Positions 1-7,917 of a DNA stretch of 17,388 nt are shown one piece after another (position 1 is the stretch's first letter; each line of letters opens with the position of its first letter). The translations under genes were made by a program, and so were the position numbers. Where the stretch lies: the NCBI GenBank assembly GCA_910579605.1, contig CAJTUG010000042.1, positions 1 through 17,388 on the forward strand, in the 5' to 3' direction. The notes under the pieces are model-generated. The model was not told the DNA's origin. It saw only the letters and a program-made list of their open reading frames with translations, and made no database searches. This DNA is from an uncultured Muribaculaceae bacterium. GTDB taxonomy: Bacteria; Bacteroidota; Bacteroidia; Bacteroidales; Muribaculaceae.

Positions 1-828
1 TCGGAAGATGTGGCCGATTTGCTTGCATTCGATTTGGCGGATGCGGGATACGAAAGTTTTGTTGCATCGGAGACAGAGCCGGGCCGTGAGATGACGGCAT
101 ATGTTTCTGCAGAACAATTTGCAGAAGAGGTTTTGCGGGAAGCAGTGGCAAATGTTCCCATTGAGTCGGAGATAAGTTATTCGGTAGAATTTGTCGCCGG
201 TCGAGACTGGAATGAGGAATGGGAAAAGAATTATTTCAAGCCTATTTTGATAGAAGGTAAAGTTGCTGTCCACAGTTCTTTCCACTCGGATGTCCCTGTG
301 GCTGAATATGATATAGTCATTGACCCTAAAATGGCATTTGGCACCGGGCATCATGCTACGACGACTCTCATGCTAAAGTCTATTCTATCGATGGACGAAA
401 AAGGCCTGCAGGTTGTTGATGCCGGAACTGGTACGGGTATCCTTGCCATATTGGCAATGAAACGCGGAGCGGCACAGGCGATTGCTTATGATATCGATGG
501 TTTTGCGCTTGAGAATACCAAGGAGAACTTGTGTTTGAATCTTTCGGACGAGGAAATGTCGCGTACGACGCTCAGTCTGGGCGGTTCGGAGGTTTTACGA
601 GATATAAAAGACTTTGATTTGGTTCTTGCCAACATAAACCGCAATATTATAACGGCTGATTTGCCTGCATTTTCGTCTGTTTTAAAAACTGGCGGCAGGG
701 TAGTGGTGAGCGGCTTTTATGTTGAAGACCGTCTGGTAGTAGAATCTGCAGCCAAAGGTTGTGGCCTTGTTCTTGAAAGTGTGGATGAAAAAGACAATTG
801 GACATCTATGACATTTGTTAAACCGTGA
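1..828 (+). CDS. prmA: Ribosomal protein L11 methyltransferase (5' end outside window)
   Basis: PrmA uses S-adenosylmethionine to methylate ribosomal protein L11 in the cytoplasm. The frame is open from base 1 (S-E-D-V-A-D-L-L), and the family usually has some 15 to 20 more residues before this point, so the gene starts upstream of the window; the GTG at position 10 is internal. Visible landmarks are the PrmA-specific DWNEEWEKNYF stretch (about 208-240), PKMAFGTGHHATT (about 328-366), the SAM-binding glycine-rich loop DAGTGTGILAI (about 418-450), and LANINRNI (about 625-650), which takes the place of the NPPY motif of other methyltransferases. The sequence closely resembles Bacteroides PrmA. 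The stop at 826-828 lies just before the next gene's start, so the two are probably co-transcribed. Identity is near certain; only the N-terminus is missing. Confidence 0.95.
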   Translation, partial: SEDVADLLAFDLADAGYESFVASETEPGREMTAYVSAEQFAEEVLREAVANVPIESEISYSVEFVAGRDWNEEWEKNYFKPILIEGKVAVHSSFHSDVPVAEYDIVIDPKMAFGTGHHATTTLMLKSILSMDEKGLQVVDAGTGTGILAILAMKRGAAQAIAYDIDGFALENTKENLCLNLSDEEMSRTTLSLGGSEVLRDIKDFDLVLANINRNIITADLPAFSSVLKTGGRVVVSGFYVEDRLVVESAAKGCGLVLESVDEKDNWTSMTFVKP

Positions 829-830
829 AG

Positions 831-1376
831 ATGGATTTTAAACGCATATTACCCGCTCTTGTATTGCTTGCTACAGCCACAGCCTGGGGAGCTTCGCCGT
901 CGAATTCATTTTTCGACAAAAATATAAAATTTGCCTGGGGAGCGGATCTGGGTGCTTCTATCGATATGGGAGGGCAAGACATGAGCGCGTTGGATTTCAG
1001 TGCGTCTTTCGGTATGCGCCGCGGATGGATAAATTTCTTGGGGGTCGGAGCAGGAGCTTCGATAATGGTAAGTAATTCGTGCCGCTCGTTTCCGCTTTAT
1101 GCGTCGTTCCGAACTAATTTTGTGGACAGGCCTTCGCTTTTGTTTTGGGATTTGCGTTTGGGCGTTTCTCTCAATTATTTGGAACACAACCATCAACAGA
1201 CAGGTCTTTACGGCAGTACGGGTTTGGGTATAAACCTTGCCAGATCAAAGTCGTTTAACTCTCATATAATAATAGGCTATACATATCGTGAGCGCCGGCC
1301 TATCACCGGAGCCGAACAAAGTCATTCCTTCCCCGATTTGCATTATGCTTCGATGACGATAGGAGTTGTTTTTTAA
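831..1376 (+). CDS. Small outer-membrane beta-barrel protein
   Basis: A 181-residue protein of unknown specific role. The first 20 or so residues (MDFKRILPALVLLATATAWG) form a signal peptide. The rest alternates polar and hydrophobic residues with many Gly and aromatic residues, as in the 8-stranded outer-membrane porin-like families, and it ends in Phe (SMTIGVVF), the usual final residue of outer-membrane barrels recognised by the BAM machinery. I chose the ATG at 831; a GTG at 825, overlapping the prmA stop, would add only two residues. It starts 2 bases after prmA ends and stops 19 bases before the carbonic anhydrase start, so it sits inside a compact transcription unit. The barrel assignment comes from sequence pattern only; substrate or function cannot be told. 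Confidence 0.75.
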   Translation: MDFKRILPALVLLATATAWGASPSNSFFDKNIKFAWGADLGASIDMGGQDMSALDFSASFGMRRGWINFLGVGAGASIMVSNSCRSFPLYASFRTNFVDRPSLLFWDLRLGVSLNYLEHNHQQTGLYGSTGLGINLARSKSFNSHIIIGYTYRERRPITGAEQSHSFPDLHYASMTIGVVF

Positions 1377-1395
1377 CGGAAAACAGAGAAACGAA

Positions 1396-1935
1396 ATGAT
1401 AGACGATATACTTGCATATAACCGGAAATTTGTGGAACGGCATGAATATGATTCGTTTGCCACGTCTAAATATCCTGATAAAAAGATAGCGGTTGTAACG
1501 TGTATGGACACGCGTCTGACTCATCTGCTCCCAGCCGCTTTGGGCATAAAGAATGGGGATGTGAAGATGATAAAGAATGCCGGAGGAACTATAACTAATC
1601 CTTTTGATTCCACTATGCGTTCGCTTTTGGTTGCAATTTATGAGTTAGGTGTTACCGAAATAATGGTTGTAGGACATACCGAGTGTGGGGTTCAAGGTAT
1701 GGATTCGCGCCATATGCTTGAATTGATGCGCAGCCGTGGAATCGACGATGAACACATATCCCTGATGCGTCATTGCGGTATTGATTTGGAAAATTGGCTT
1801 CATGGATTTGACGACACCGAGGCTGCAGTTCATGAGACGGTGGATCTTGTTTGTCATCATCCTCTTGTGCCCAAAGACGTTACGGTGCGAGGTTTTATCA
1901 TAGATTCTTATACCGGTGAATTATCACCGCTTTAA
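1396..1935 (+). CDS. Beta-class carbonic anhydrase
   Basis: Beta-carbonic anhydrases interconvert CO2 and bicarbonate with a zinc ion; in Bacteroidota they supply bicarbonate for carboxylations and pH balance. The 179-residue protein shows the diagnostic residues: Cys36-Met-Asp38-Thr-Arg40, where Cys36 is a zinc ligand and Asp38/Arg40 form the conserved dyad, and His94-Thr-Glu-Cys97 in GHTECG, the other two zinc ligands. The NAGG motif at 61-64 is also typical. The length and the sequence are of the short bacterial type (YtiB-like), without the long C-terminal extension of plant-type enzymes. I chose the ATG at 1396; an in-frame TTG at 1366 would overlap the end of the preceding gene and add residues not typical of the family. 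It follows the barrel gene by 19 bases. Confidence 0.9.
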   Translation: MIDDILAYNRKFVERHEYDSFATSKYPDKKIAVVTCMDTRLTHLLPAALGIKNGDVKMIKNAGGTITNPFDSTMRSLLVAIYELGVTEIMVVGHTECGVQGMDSRHMLELMRSRGIDDEHISLMRHCGIDLENWLHGFDDTEAAVHETVDLVCHHPLVPKDVTVRGFIIDSYTGELSPL

Positions 1936-1978
1936 CTTGAGATTGAAAATCACTAATATACTTAACATACTTAAAACC

Positions 1979-3511
1979 ATGACAAAACTAAATAACGCAG
2001 ACCTTGAGCAGCTTAAAGCTAAAGGGATAGACGAATCTGTCGTTGAAGGACAGCTTGAGCGCTTCCGCACGGGATTCCCATATTTGAAAATAGACTCTCC
2101 TTCTTCTATGGGAGCCGGTATCACGCCTATGGACGAAGACCTTGCGAAGGCTTGCCTTTCTCGTTGGAGCGGATATTTGAACGATGGGGGTGATGTCTTG
2201 AAATTTGTTCCGGCATCTGGTGCGGCGTCGCGAATGTTTAAAGCTTTGTTTGAATTTGTAAACGGGGAGGCCGCAGTTCCGGCAGAAGGCAGTGCTGTTG
2301 CCGCTTTGTTGGATAGGATAAAGGATTTTGCATTTTATTCGGAATTGTGTGGTACGACAGAACGCTTGTATAATGCAACCCCCGAGGAACTTATAGCATC
2401 TGGAAGAGCAAAGGAAGTTGTTGGCGCAATTATTTTGTCGGACGGTATGAACTATGGTCAGTTGCCTAAGGCATTGTTGACTTTCCATAAATATGAAGAT
2501 GGCAGTGTGCGCACGGCACTTGAAGAGCAATTGGCAGAGGGTGCTCAAACAGCTGCATCACAAGGAGGCTTGGTGAAATTGCATTTCACGGTTTCGTCTA
2601 ATCACCGGAAGCTTTTTGAGGAGAAGCTTAAAGAAGCTGTTCCTGCCATGGAAAAGAAATTTGGTGTTAAATACGAGATATCGCTTTCTGAGCAGAAACC
2701 GAGCACTGATACTTTGGCTGCAACGAAGGATAACGAACCATTCCGCGATAGCGACGGGAAATTGGTTTTCCGTCCCGGGGGCCATGGTGCTCTGATCGAG
2801 AACCTCAATGATATAGATTCAGAGGTGGTATTTATTAAGAATATAGATAATGTTGTTGCGGACACTCACCGCCCCGACACTATACATTATAAAAAGGTGA
2901 TTGGCGGTCTTCTGCTTCTGGTTCATGACAGGATGGAAGAATTGCGCGAGAAACTTGCCGATCCAACAGAGGAGAATGTAGAAGAGGCAATCTCGTTTGT
3001 GGAAAGCATTTTGTGCACCCGTTTGACACAATTGTCGTCGGAAATGTCTTTGGCAGAAAGGGCTGCTGTGTTGAGGGGTATTTTTGACCGTCCGTTGCGT
3101 GTATGTGGCATGGTAAGGAATGAGGGAGAACCCGGTGGTGGCCCCTACAACAGCTATTCGTCGGATGGCACCATGATAGCTCCACAGATTCTGGAATCTA
3201 CCCAGATAGATATGAGCAAAGCGGAAAATGTGGAAATGATGAAGAAAGCGACACATTTTAATCCGGTAGATTTGGTATGCTATTTGCGTAAACCAGACGG
3301 TAGCCGCTATAATCTTCCCGATTATGTTGACCACAATACGGGTTTCATATCGGAGAAGTCACTTGGAGGGCGAGAGTTGAGGGCACTTGAACTTCCGGGT
3401 TTATGGAATGGTGCGATGAGCAATTGGAGCACTGTTTTTGTGGAAGTTCCAGCTACGACTTTTAATCCGGTAAAGACGGTAAACGATCTTCTCCGACCTG
3501 CTCATCAATAA
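1979..3511 (+). CDS. DUF4301 family protein, nucleotidyltransferase-like
   Basis: A 510-residue cytoplasmic protein of the DUF4301 family, common in Bacteroidota and without an assigned function. The N-terminus (KGIDESVVEGQLERFRTGFPYLKI) and FVPASGAASRMFK (residues 77-88) match what I know of the family. Several segments look like the GT-A fold of UDP-sugar pyrophosphorylases: PASGAASRMFK (78-88) in the place of the GGxGTRLG nucleotide loop, FRPGGHGAL (264-272) in the place of the substrate-binding PxGxGxL motif, and KNIDNVVAD (287-295) in the place of the metal-binding VxxxDNxxxxxAD motif. That likeness is my inference. The ATG at 1979 is preferred; an in-frame ATG at 1916 overlaps the carbonic anhydrase end and adds a Lys/Asn-rich leader that looks like intergenic sequence. 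There is no signal peptide. A terminator follows at 3531. Confidence 0.85.
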   Translation: MTKLNNADLEQLKAKGIDESVVEGQLERFRTGFPYLKIDSPSSMGAGITPMDEDLAKACLSRWSGYLNDGGDVLKFVPASGAASRMFKALFEFVNGEAAVPAEGSAVAALLDRIKDFAFYSELCGTTERLYNATPEELIASGRAKEVVGAIILSDGMNYGQLPKALLTFHKYEDGSVRTALEEQLAEGAQTAASQGGLVKLHFTVSSNHRKLFEEKLKEAVPAMEKKFGVKYEISLSEQKPSTDTLAATKDNEPFRDSDGKLVFRPGGHGALIENLNDIDSEVVFIKNIDNVVADTHRPDTIHYKKVIGGLLLLVHDRMEELREKLADPTEENVEEAISFVESILCTRLTQLSSEMSLAERAAVLRGIFDRPLRVCGMVRNEGEPGGGPYNSYSSDGTMIAPQILESTQIDMSKAENVEMMKKATHFNPVDLVCYLRKPDGSRYNLPDYVDHNTGFISEKSLGGRELRALELPGLWNGAMSNWSTVFVEVPATTFNPVKTVNDLLRPAHQ

Positions 3512-3530
3512 GGAATAACAGTATAAACGG

Positions 3531-3560
3531 CAGGGCATGCTGCTTGGCGTGCCCTGTTTT
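3531..3560 (+). terminator. Intrinsic terminator after the DUF4301 gene
   Basis: Ten-base arms CAGGGCATGC (3531-3540) and GCGTGCCCTG (3547-3556) pair fully with one G-U, around a 6-base loop, and are followed by TTTT and, after CTACC, another T-run. It lies 19 bases after the stop codon at 3511 and 30 bases before the gmk start, so it separates the two transcription units. Confidence 0.85.
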
Positions 3561-3590
3561 CTACCTTTTATCTGAAGGTACACTAAAAAT

Positions 3591-4163
3591 ATGAATAAAG
3601 GGAAAATAATAGTAATTGCAGCCCCGTCGGGGTGCGGGAAATCAACGATTATCAATGCGTTGCTTGAACGGGGCGATTTGAATTTAGGTTTCGCAGTTTC
3701 TGCCACTACACGACCGCCACGGGAGGGAGAGGTTGACGGAGTCAACTACTATTTTATGAGTGTGGAAGATTTCCGTGAGGCGATAGCCGAGGGAGAATTT
3801 GTGGAGTATGAGGAGGTTTATCCAGGTCGTCTTTACGGGACATTGAAACGAGAACTTGACAGGATAACGGATACCGGTTTGAATGTGATTCTTGACCTTG
3901 ATGTTAATGGGGCGTTGGGAGTAAAGGCAATTTACGGGAGCCAGGCTTTGACTGTCTTCATTGAGCCTCCGAGCATATCAGAGCTACGTAACCGTCTTGA
4001 ATCTCGAGGTACAGAAACTCCTGAGAATATTGATGAACGTATAGACCGTGCGGAATATGAGTTGAGTCGGGCGGTTCATTTTGACCGTCGTATAGTTAAC
4101 GATAATTTAGGCATGGCAATAGACCAGACGCATAATCTGATACAGGGATTTACAGCTCAATAA
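3591..4163 (+). CDS. gmk: Guanylate kinase
   Basis: Guanylate kinase transfers phosphate from ATP to GMP to give GDP, an essential cytoplasmic step in GTP and dGTP supply. The 190-residue protein has the P-loop APSGCGKST at residues 11-19 and the GMP-binding signature SATTRPPREGEVDGVNYYF (about 37-55), with Ser37, Arg41, Arg44 and Tyr53 as the expected GMP contacts. DLDVNGALGVK (about 99-109) matches the conserved segment before the lid, and RNRLESRGTE is the lid region. The length is normal for the family. The nadD start follows the stop by 6 bases, and the gmk-nadD pair is a common Bacteroidota arrangement. The yicC gene that often precedes gmk in this group is not here; the DUF4301 gene and a terminator occupy that position. 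Confidence 0.96.
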   Translation: MNKGKIIVIAAPSGCGKSTIINALLERGDLNLGFAVSATTRPPREGEVDGVNYYFMSVEDFREAIAEGEFVEYEEVYPGRLYGTLKRELDRITDTGLNVILDLDVNGALGVKAIYGSQALTVFIEPPSISELRNRLESRGTETPENIDERIDRAEYELSRAVHFDRRIVNDNLGMAIDQTHNLIQGFTAQ

Positions 4164-4169
4164 ACGGCT

Positions 4170-4745
4170 ATGGCTCAAGAAACTATAGGATTGCTGGGCG
4201 GTTCTTTCAACCCGGTGCACATAGGACATTTGATGCTGGCGTCGTATCTGGTTCAATGGAACTATGTTGATGAGGTTTGGCTCCTGCTGTCGCCAGCCAA
4301 TCCGCTGAAAGATGCATCTAAAATGCTGCCAGATGTCAAGCGCTTGGACATGCTCAATATAGCGATAAAGGGCTCTGAAAAAATAGATATATGTGATATT
4401 GAATTGTCTATGCCCCGTCCGTCGTATACGATTAATACGTTGGATGTTTTGTCGGAAAGGTACCCAGATAAGCGTTTTAAGCTGATAATAGGAAGCGATA
4501 ATTGGCGTATTTTTGATAAGTGGCGAGATAACCAGCGAATCCTTGAGGATTATGGGGTTATAGTTTATTTGCGTCCCGGTTACCCTGTAGAGCGTAGGAT
4601 TATAGATGGTCTTGATGTTGTGGATGCCCCTATGGTTGATGTTTCGAGTACATTTATCCGCAATGCGATATCGAGAGGTAAAAATATGACTTATTTTTTG
4701 CCGACAGGGGTTTATAAATATATAATAGATAACAAATTATATTAA
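4170..4745 (+). CDS. nadD: Nicotinate-nucleotide adenylyltransferase
   Basis: NadD joins the AMP part of ATP to nicotinate mononucleotide, giving deamido-NAD, the penultimate step of NAD synthesis. The 191-residue protein has the nucleotidyltransferase signature GLLGGSFNPVHIGH, with the HIGH motif at His17-Ile-Gly-His20, and the second ATP-binding motif SSTFIR at residues 159-164. The segments SPANPLKD (41-48) and IIGSDNW (106-112) are also typical of NadD rather than of phosphopantetheine adenylyltransferase, which is shorter. Length is normal. It starts 6 bases after gmk, which strongly suggests translation from one message. The downstream DUF5063 gene begins 33 bases after the stop. Confidence 0.95.
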   Translation: MAQETIGLLGGSFNPVHIGHLMLASYLVQWNYVDEVWLLLSPANPLKDASKMLPDVKRLDMLNIAIKGSEKIDICDIELSMPRPSYTINTLDVLSERYPDKRFKLIIGSDNWRIFDKWRDNQRILEDYGVIVYLRPGYPVERRIIDGLDVVDAPMVDVSSTFIRNAISRGKNMTYFLPTGVYKYIIDNKLY

Positions 4746-4778
4746 CATGCTATATTGCATGGATAATACAGACAGGTT

Positions 4779-5309
4779 ATGGCAAAAGAAATTAAACTTT
4801 CGGGCGGTATAGTGTCGCTTGTAGGTCTTGGGAAGGAATATTGCGAGAAAATGGAGAGCGCTTATGAAAGCACCGGAAATGATATGGCACGTGATATGTT
4901 GCGTTATCTTCCCCGTTTATACATGCTTATAGATGAACTTAGGCTGTCGTTTGGGGATGAAGAGGGCGAAGATACCGGAGCTATTTATCCGAGGCTTGAA
5001 GAAGACCAATATGATAGTGTGAGGCTTAACCTTGCGGCATTGTTTGGGGAGTATGATACATATCTTGATGCGTCGGTAGAGGATATGCGGTATTCCGATA
5101 CTCCGCTTGCGGCTTCTATTTCGGAACAGTTGGCCGATATCTACCAAGAGATGTATAATTTTACGGATACTGTAAGGGATGCAGGCTCTGAGAGTCTTGA
5201 AGAAATCTTGAGTAACCTCAAATATGATTTTGAGGAACATTTGAGCAATACGATTTGCAGTGCGTTGAGAGCAATCAATTATGTTTATCGCCAAAAGGTA
5301 CTTGAATGA
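4779..5309 (+). CDS. DUF5063 family protein
   Basis: A 176-residue, acidic, mostly helical cytoplasmic protein. It fits the DUF5063 family of Bacteroidota by its overall plan: an N-terminal helix with a Glu/Tyr/Cys-containing stretch, ARDMLRYLPRLYMLIDEL (about 38-55), an acidic stretch (Gly-Asp-Glu-Glu-Gly-Glu-Asp), and then EEDQYDSVRLNLAALFGEYDTYLD (about 74-97). No catalytic motif, signal peptide or membrane segment was seen, and no function is known to me. Its TGA stop overlaps the ATG of the M18 aminopeptidase by the classic ATGA, so the two are translationally coupled. The family call is from memory of the pattern and is less certain than the neighbours. Confidence 0.75.
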   Translation: MAKEIKLSGGIVSLVGLGKEYCEKMESAYESTGNDMARDMLRYLPRLYMLIDELRLSFGDEEGEDTGAIYPRLEEDQYDSVRLNLAALFGEYDTYLDASVEDMRYSDTPLAASISEQLADIYQEMYNFTDTVRDAGSESLEEILSNLKYDFEEHLSNTICSALRAINYVYRQKVLE

Positions 5310-6607
5310 ACACATCGGAATTATTTGTATCAGATTCGTTGAAGGAATTTTTGAATTCTTCGCCAGTGAATTTTTATGCGGTGGAAACCAGCCGCCGAAT
5401 GCTTGAGGGCAATGGTTTCAGTGAGCTTGATATGCGGGAGGCTTGGAATCTTAAAAGCGGAGACCGTCGTTATGTTGTTAAAAACGGGTCTGCGATATTT
5501 GCTTTTATAGTTGGGTCCGGTGCAGCGAGCGAAGGTTTCCATATCATTGCGGCTCATAGTGATTCTCCCGGATTCAGGCTAAAACCGTCGTGTGAGATTT
5601 TATGCGAGGGTGGAGTTGTGAAACTTAATACTGAGGTTTATGGCGGCCCGATATTGTATACATGGTTTGACCGGCCTCTTTCTGTTGCCGGTCGAGTGAT
5701 TCTGAGAGGTGACGATCCATTGAATCCTGAAAGCCGTCTTGTTAAAATCGATTATCCGTTGCTTACTATACCGCATTTGGCTATTCATTTCAACCGGCAG
5801 GTGAATGATGGCAATATGCTTTCTAAGCAAAAAGATATGCTTCCTGTTATAGCATTGGGCTGTGAAAATGGAAAGGGGATGATAAAAAGTCTTGTTGCAA
5901 AAGAATTGGGAGTTGAAGAGGATAGTATAATAGACTATGATCTGTCTTTGTTTGATTTTGAGCAGGCATGCAATTTCGGGTCGCATGGCGAGTTTATTTC
6001 TTCTGGCAGGTTAGATGACTTGAGCATGGTTCATGCCGCATTGACAGCTTTGTTGGATAAGAGCGAAGAATTGACGTCAAAGACGAGGGTTGTTGCTATC
6101 TTTGATAACGAAGAGACAGGTTCCGGCACAAAGCAAGGGGCCGGTTCTCCTGTGCTTGAGCATGTTTTGCGTCGCATAGTGATTTCTAAAGGAGGTGGCG
6201 ATGAAGATTTTATGCGAGGAGTAGCGTCATCGTTTATGATATCGGCAGATAATGCGCACGGTTTCCATCCCAATTACGGTGAGAAATATGATTTAACCAA
6301 TCATCCTCGTCTTGGAGGAGGTCCTTGTATAAAGATCAATGCTAATTGCAAATATATGACGGATGCGGACTCAGCGGCTGTATTTGCGGAAATATGCAAA
6401 TCGGCGGGAGTTCCTTACCAATATTTCGTGAACCACTCAGATGTTGCCGGTGGTTCTACGTTGGGAAATATTCTGACGTCTAATATACCTTTGCGCGGTG
6501 TTGATATGGGAGCGCCCTTGTGGGCTATGCATTCGGTGCGCGAGACTGCTTCGGTTGCAGACCATTATTATACGATCAAGGCTTTTTCCAGATTTTTTTC
6601 ATATTGA
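5306..6607 (+). CDS. M18 family zinc aminopeptidase
   Basis: M18 (aspartyl aminopeptidase-type) enzymes remove N-terminal residues, often acidic ones, from peptides in the cytoplasm, using two zinc ions and forming large tetrahedral complexes. The 433-residue protein shows the expected metal and catalytic residues in order: His84 in AAHSDSPGF, Asp237 in SGRLDDLS, Glu269/Glu270 in FDNEETGSGT, Asp315 in SADNAHGFHPN, and His409 in AMHSVRE. The stretch NHSDVAGGSTLGN (376-388) is also diagnostic. No signal peptide is present. Its ATG overlaps the preceding stop by four bases. It ends the gmk-nadD-DUF5063 cluster; the next gene has its own promoter. It has no paired chaperone or transporter gene nearby. 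The specific substrate preference cannot be read from sequence. Confidence 0.93.
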   Translation: MNTSELFVSDSLKEFLNSSPVNFYAVETSRRMLEGNGFSELDMREAWNLKSGDRRYVVKNGSAIFAFIVGSGAASEGFHIIAAHSDSPGFRLKPSCEILCEGGVVKLNTEVYGGPILYTWFDRPLSVAGRVILRGDDPLNPESRLVKIDYPLLTIPHLAIHFNRQVNDGNMLSKQKDMLPVIALGCENGKGMIKSLVAKELGVEEDSIIDYDLSLFDFEQACNFGSHGEFISSGRLDDLSMVHAALTALLDKSEELTSKTRVVAIFDNEETGSGTKQGAGSPVLEHVLRRIVISKGGGDEDFMRGVASSFMISADNAHGFHPNYGEKYDLTNHPRLGGGPCIKINANCKYMTDADSAAVFAEICKSAGVPYQYFVNHSDVAGGSTLGNILTSNIPLRGVDMGAPLWAMHSVRETASVADHYYTIKAFSRFFSY

Positions 6608-6636
6608 CTGTAAAAATGCAGAAATGACGGCAAAAG

Positions 6637-6668
6637 TTTGCTGAGATAAATGGAAATGTTTAATTTTG
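6637..6668 (+). promoter_or_regulatory. Bacteroidota-type promoter of the ilvA gene
   Basis: TTTG at 6637-6640 and TAATTTTG at 6661-6668 are separated by 20 bases, which matches the known Bacteroidota housekeeping sigma-factor pattern TTTG-N19 to 21-TAnnTTTG exactly. Transcription would start a few bases after 6670, leaving a short leader before the ATG at 6696. It lies in the 88-base gap between the M18 aminopeptidase and ilvA, where no terminator is visible. Confidence 0.75.
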
Positions 6669-6695
6669 CAAAAGAATAAAGATATTTATAGATCA

Positions 6696-7892
6696 ATGCT
6701 TGAAATCAGCGAAATCTTCAATGCAGCCGCAGTGCTAAAGGATGTAGCGCGCAAGACTGCCATAATTCCTGCAACGAAAATCAACCCGGAGGTGGATGTT
6801 TATCTTAAAACGGAAAATTTGCAGTTGACCGGTTCTTTTAAATTGCGAGGAGCTTATTACAAAATCTCTCAACTAACAGAAGATGAAAAGAAACGCGGTG
6901 TAATAGCATGTTCGGCAGGGAATCATGCCCAAGGTGTTGCCCTGGGGGCTACTCATAACGGGATAAAAAGTTTGATATGCTTGCCTGCCGGTGCACCTAT
7001 AAGCAAGATAGAAGCGACCAAGGGTTATGGGGCAGAAGTTTGCCTTGTTCCCGGTGTTTATGATGATGCTTATGCCAAGGCCTTGGAGTTGCAGAAAGAG
7101 CATGGCTATTCGTTTGTTCATCCTTTTGATGATCCTAAGGTTATTGCCGGGCAGGGTACTATAGGTCTTGAGATTCTGGAGCAGATGCCGGAGGTTGAGG
7201 CTATTGTAGTTCCTATTGGCGGCGGCGGTCTGATTTCGGGTGTAGCATTTGCCGTTAAGACATTACGCCCTGATGTTAAGGTTTATGGTGTTCAGTCGTC
7301 GGGAGCGCCGTCGATGGCCGAATCTCTTAAAGAGAGCAAAATTTGCCATTTGAACGATGTTTCTACCATAGCTGACGGAATAGCGGTGAAAGAACCCGGC
7401 GTCAATACTTTTGAGATGTGCAATAAGTATGTCGATGAGGTAGTTACTGTTACAGATGATGAGATAGCCGCAGCGATTTTGGCCTTGATAGAGCAACAGA
7501 AAATAGTGGCCGAAGGTGCCGGCGCAGTTGCTGTTGCAGCAGTTATGTTTAACAAATTGCCTGTAAAGGGTAAGAAGACTGTTTGTCTTGTTTCCGGAGG
7601 CAATATAGATGTTAATACATTGAGCCGTGTTATAACTCGTGGTTTGGCCAAGAGTGGCCGTAACTACACCTTTATAGTTGATTTGGCTGATAAGCCTGGT
7701 CAGTTGTCGGGCGTATGTAGTGTAATAGGCAATTGCGGAGGTAATATAATTTCGGTGACGCATGAGCGTATAAATACGTCGTCGGCAATTAATGGATGTA
7801 CAATTCGTCTTGAGCTTGAGACTCGAGATCTTGAACATATAGGAGAAATAAGAAAATCTCTTGTGGATCAAGGATATAATGTGCTTAATTAA
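6696..7892 (+). CDS. ilvA: Threonine ammonia-lyase with one ACT domain
   Basis: This pyridoxal-phosphate enzyme turns threonine into 2-oxobutanoate and ammonia, the first step toward isoleucine. The 398-residue protein has the fold-type II signatures: Lys49 in TGSFKLRGA as the Schiff-base lysine, ACSAGNHAQGVA (71-82) as the substrate loop, and the phosphate-binding loop GGGGL at 175-179. The final 75 residues (YTFIVDLADKPGQLSGV onward) form one ACT domain, as in the medium-length family (about 400 residues), unlike the 500-residue IlvA with two regulatory lobes or the TdcB form with none. The ACT domain suggests amino-acid feedback control. The ATG at 6696 is preferred; an in-frame TTG at 6666 falls inside the promoter -7 element. 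The next gene begins 25 bases after the stop. Confidence 0.93.
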   Translation: MLEISEIFNAAAVLKDVARKTAIIPATKINPEVDVYLKTENLQLTGSFKLRGAYYKISQLTEDEKKRGVIACSAGNHAQGVALGATHNGIKSLICLPAGAPISKIEATKGYGAEVCLVPGVYDDAYAKALELQKEHGYSFVHPFDDPKVIAGQGTIGLEILEQMPEVEAIVVPIGGGGLISGVAFAVKTLRPDVKVYGVQSSGAPSMAESLKESKICHLNDVSTIADGIAVKEPGVNTFEMCNKYVDEVVTVTDDEIAAAILALIEQQKIVAEGAGAVAVAAVMFNKLPVKGKKTVCLVSGGNIDVNTLSRVITRGLAKSGRNYTFIVDLADKPGQLSGVCSVIGNCGGNIISVTHERINTSSAINGCTIRLELETRDLEHIGEIRKSLVDQGYNVLN

Positions 7893-7917
7893 CAGGAAAT
7901 CAAAAATAATAATTGTG

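Noticed and set aside
1916..1978. N-terminal extension of the DUF4301 protein from an ATG at 1916
   Set aside because: It would overlap the carbonic anhydrase gene end and encode a Lys/Asn/Ile-rich segment typical of AT-rich intergenic sequence; the ATG at 1979 matches the family N-terminus.
2819..3334. A 171-codon open frame on the - strand inside the DUF4301 gene
   Set aside because: It is antisense to a conserved coding region and has no motif or signal of its own.
3562..3580. Small hairpin TACCTT/AAGGTA just before gmk
   Set aside because: The stem has only six pairs and the region is short; a leader regulator cannot be supported.
7263..7871. A 202-codon open frame on the - strand inside ilvA
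   Set aside because: It is antisense to a clear threonine ammonia-lyase, and its translation is rich in Tyr, Arg, Asn and Cys with no recognisable motif, as expected for a shadow frame.
7861..7917. N-terminal extension of the C1-family peptidase from 7861
   Set aside because: It overlaps the ilvA end and would bury the signal peptide that starts cleanly at the ATG at 7918.
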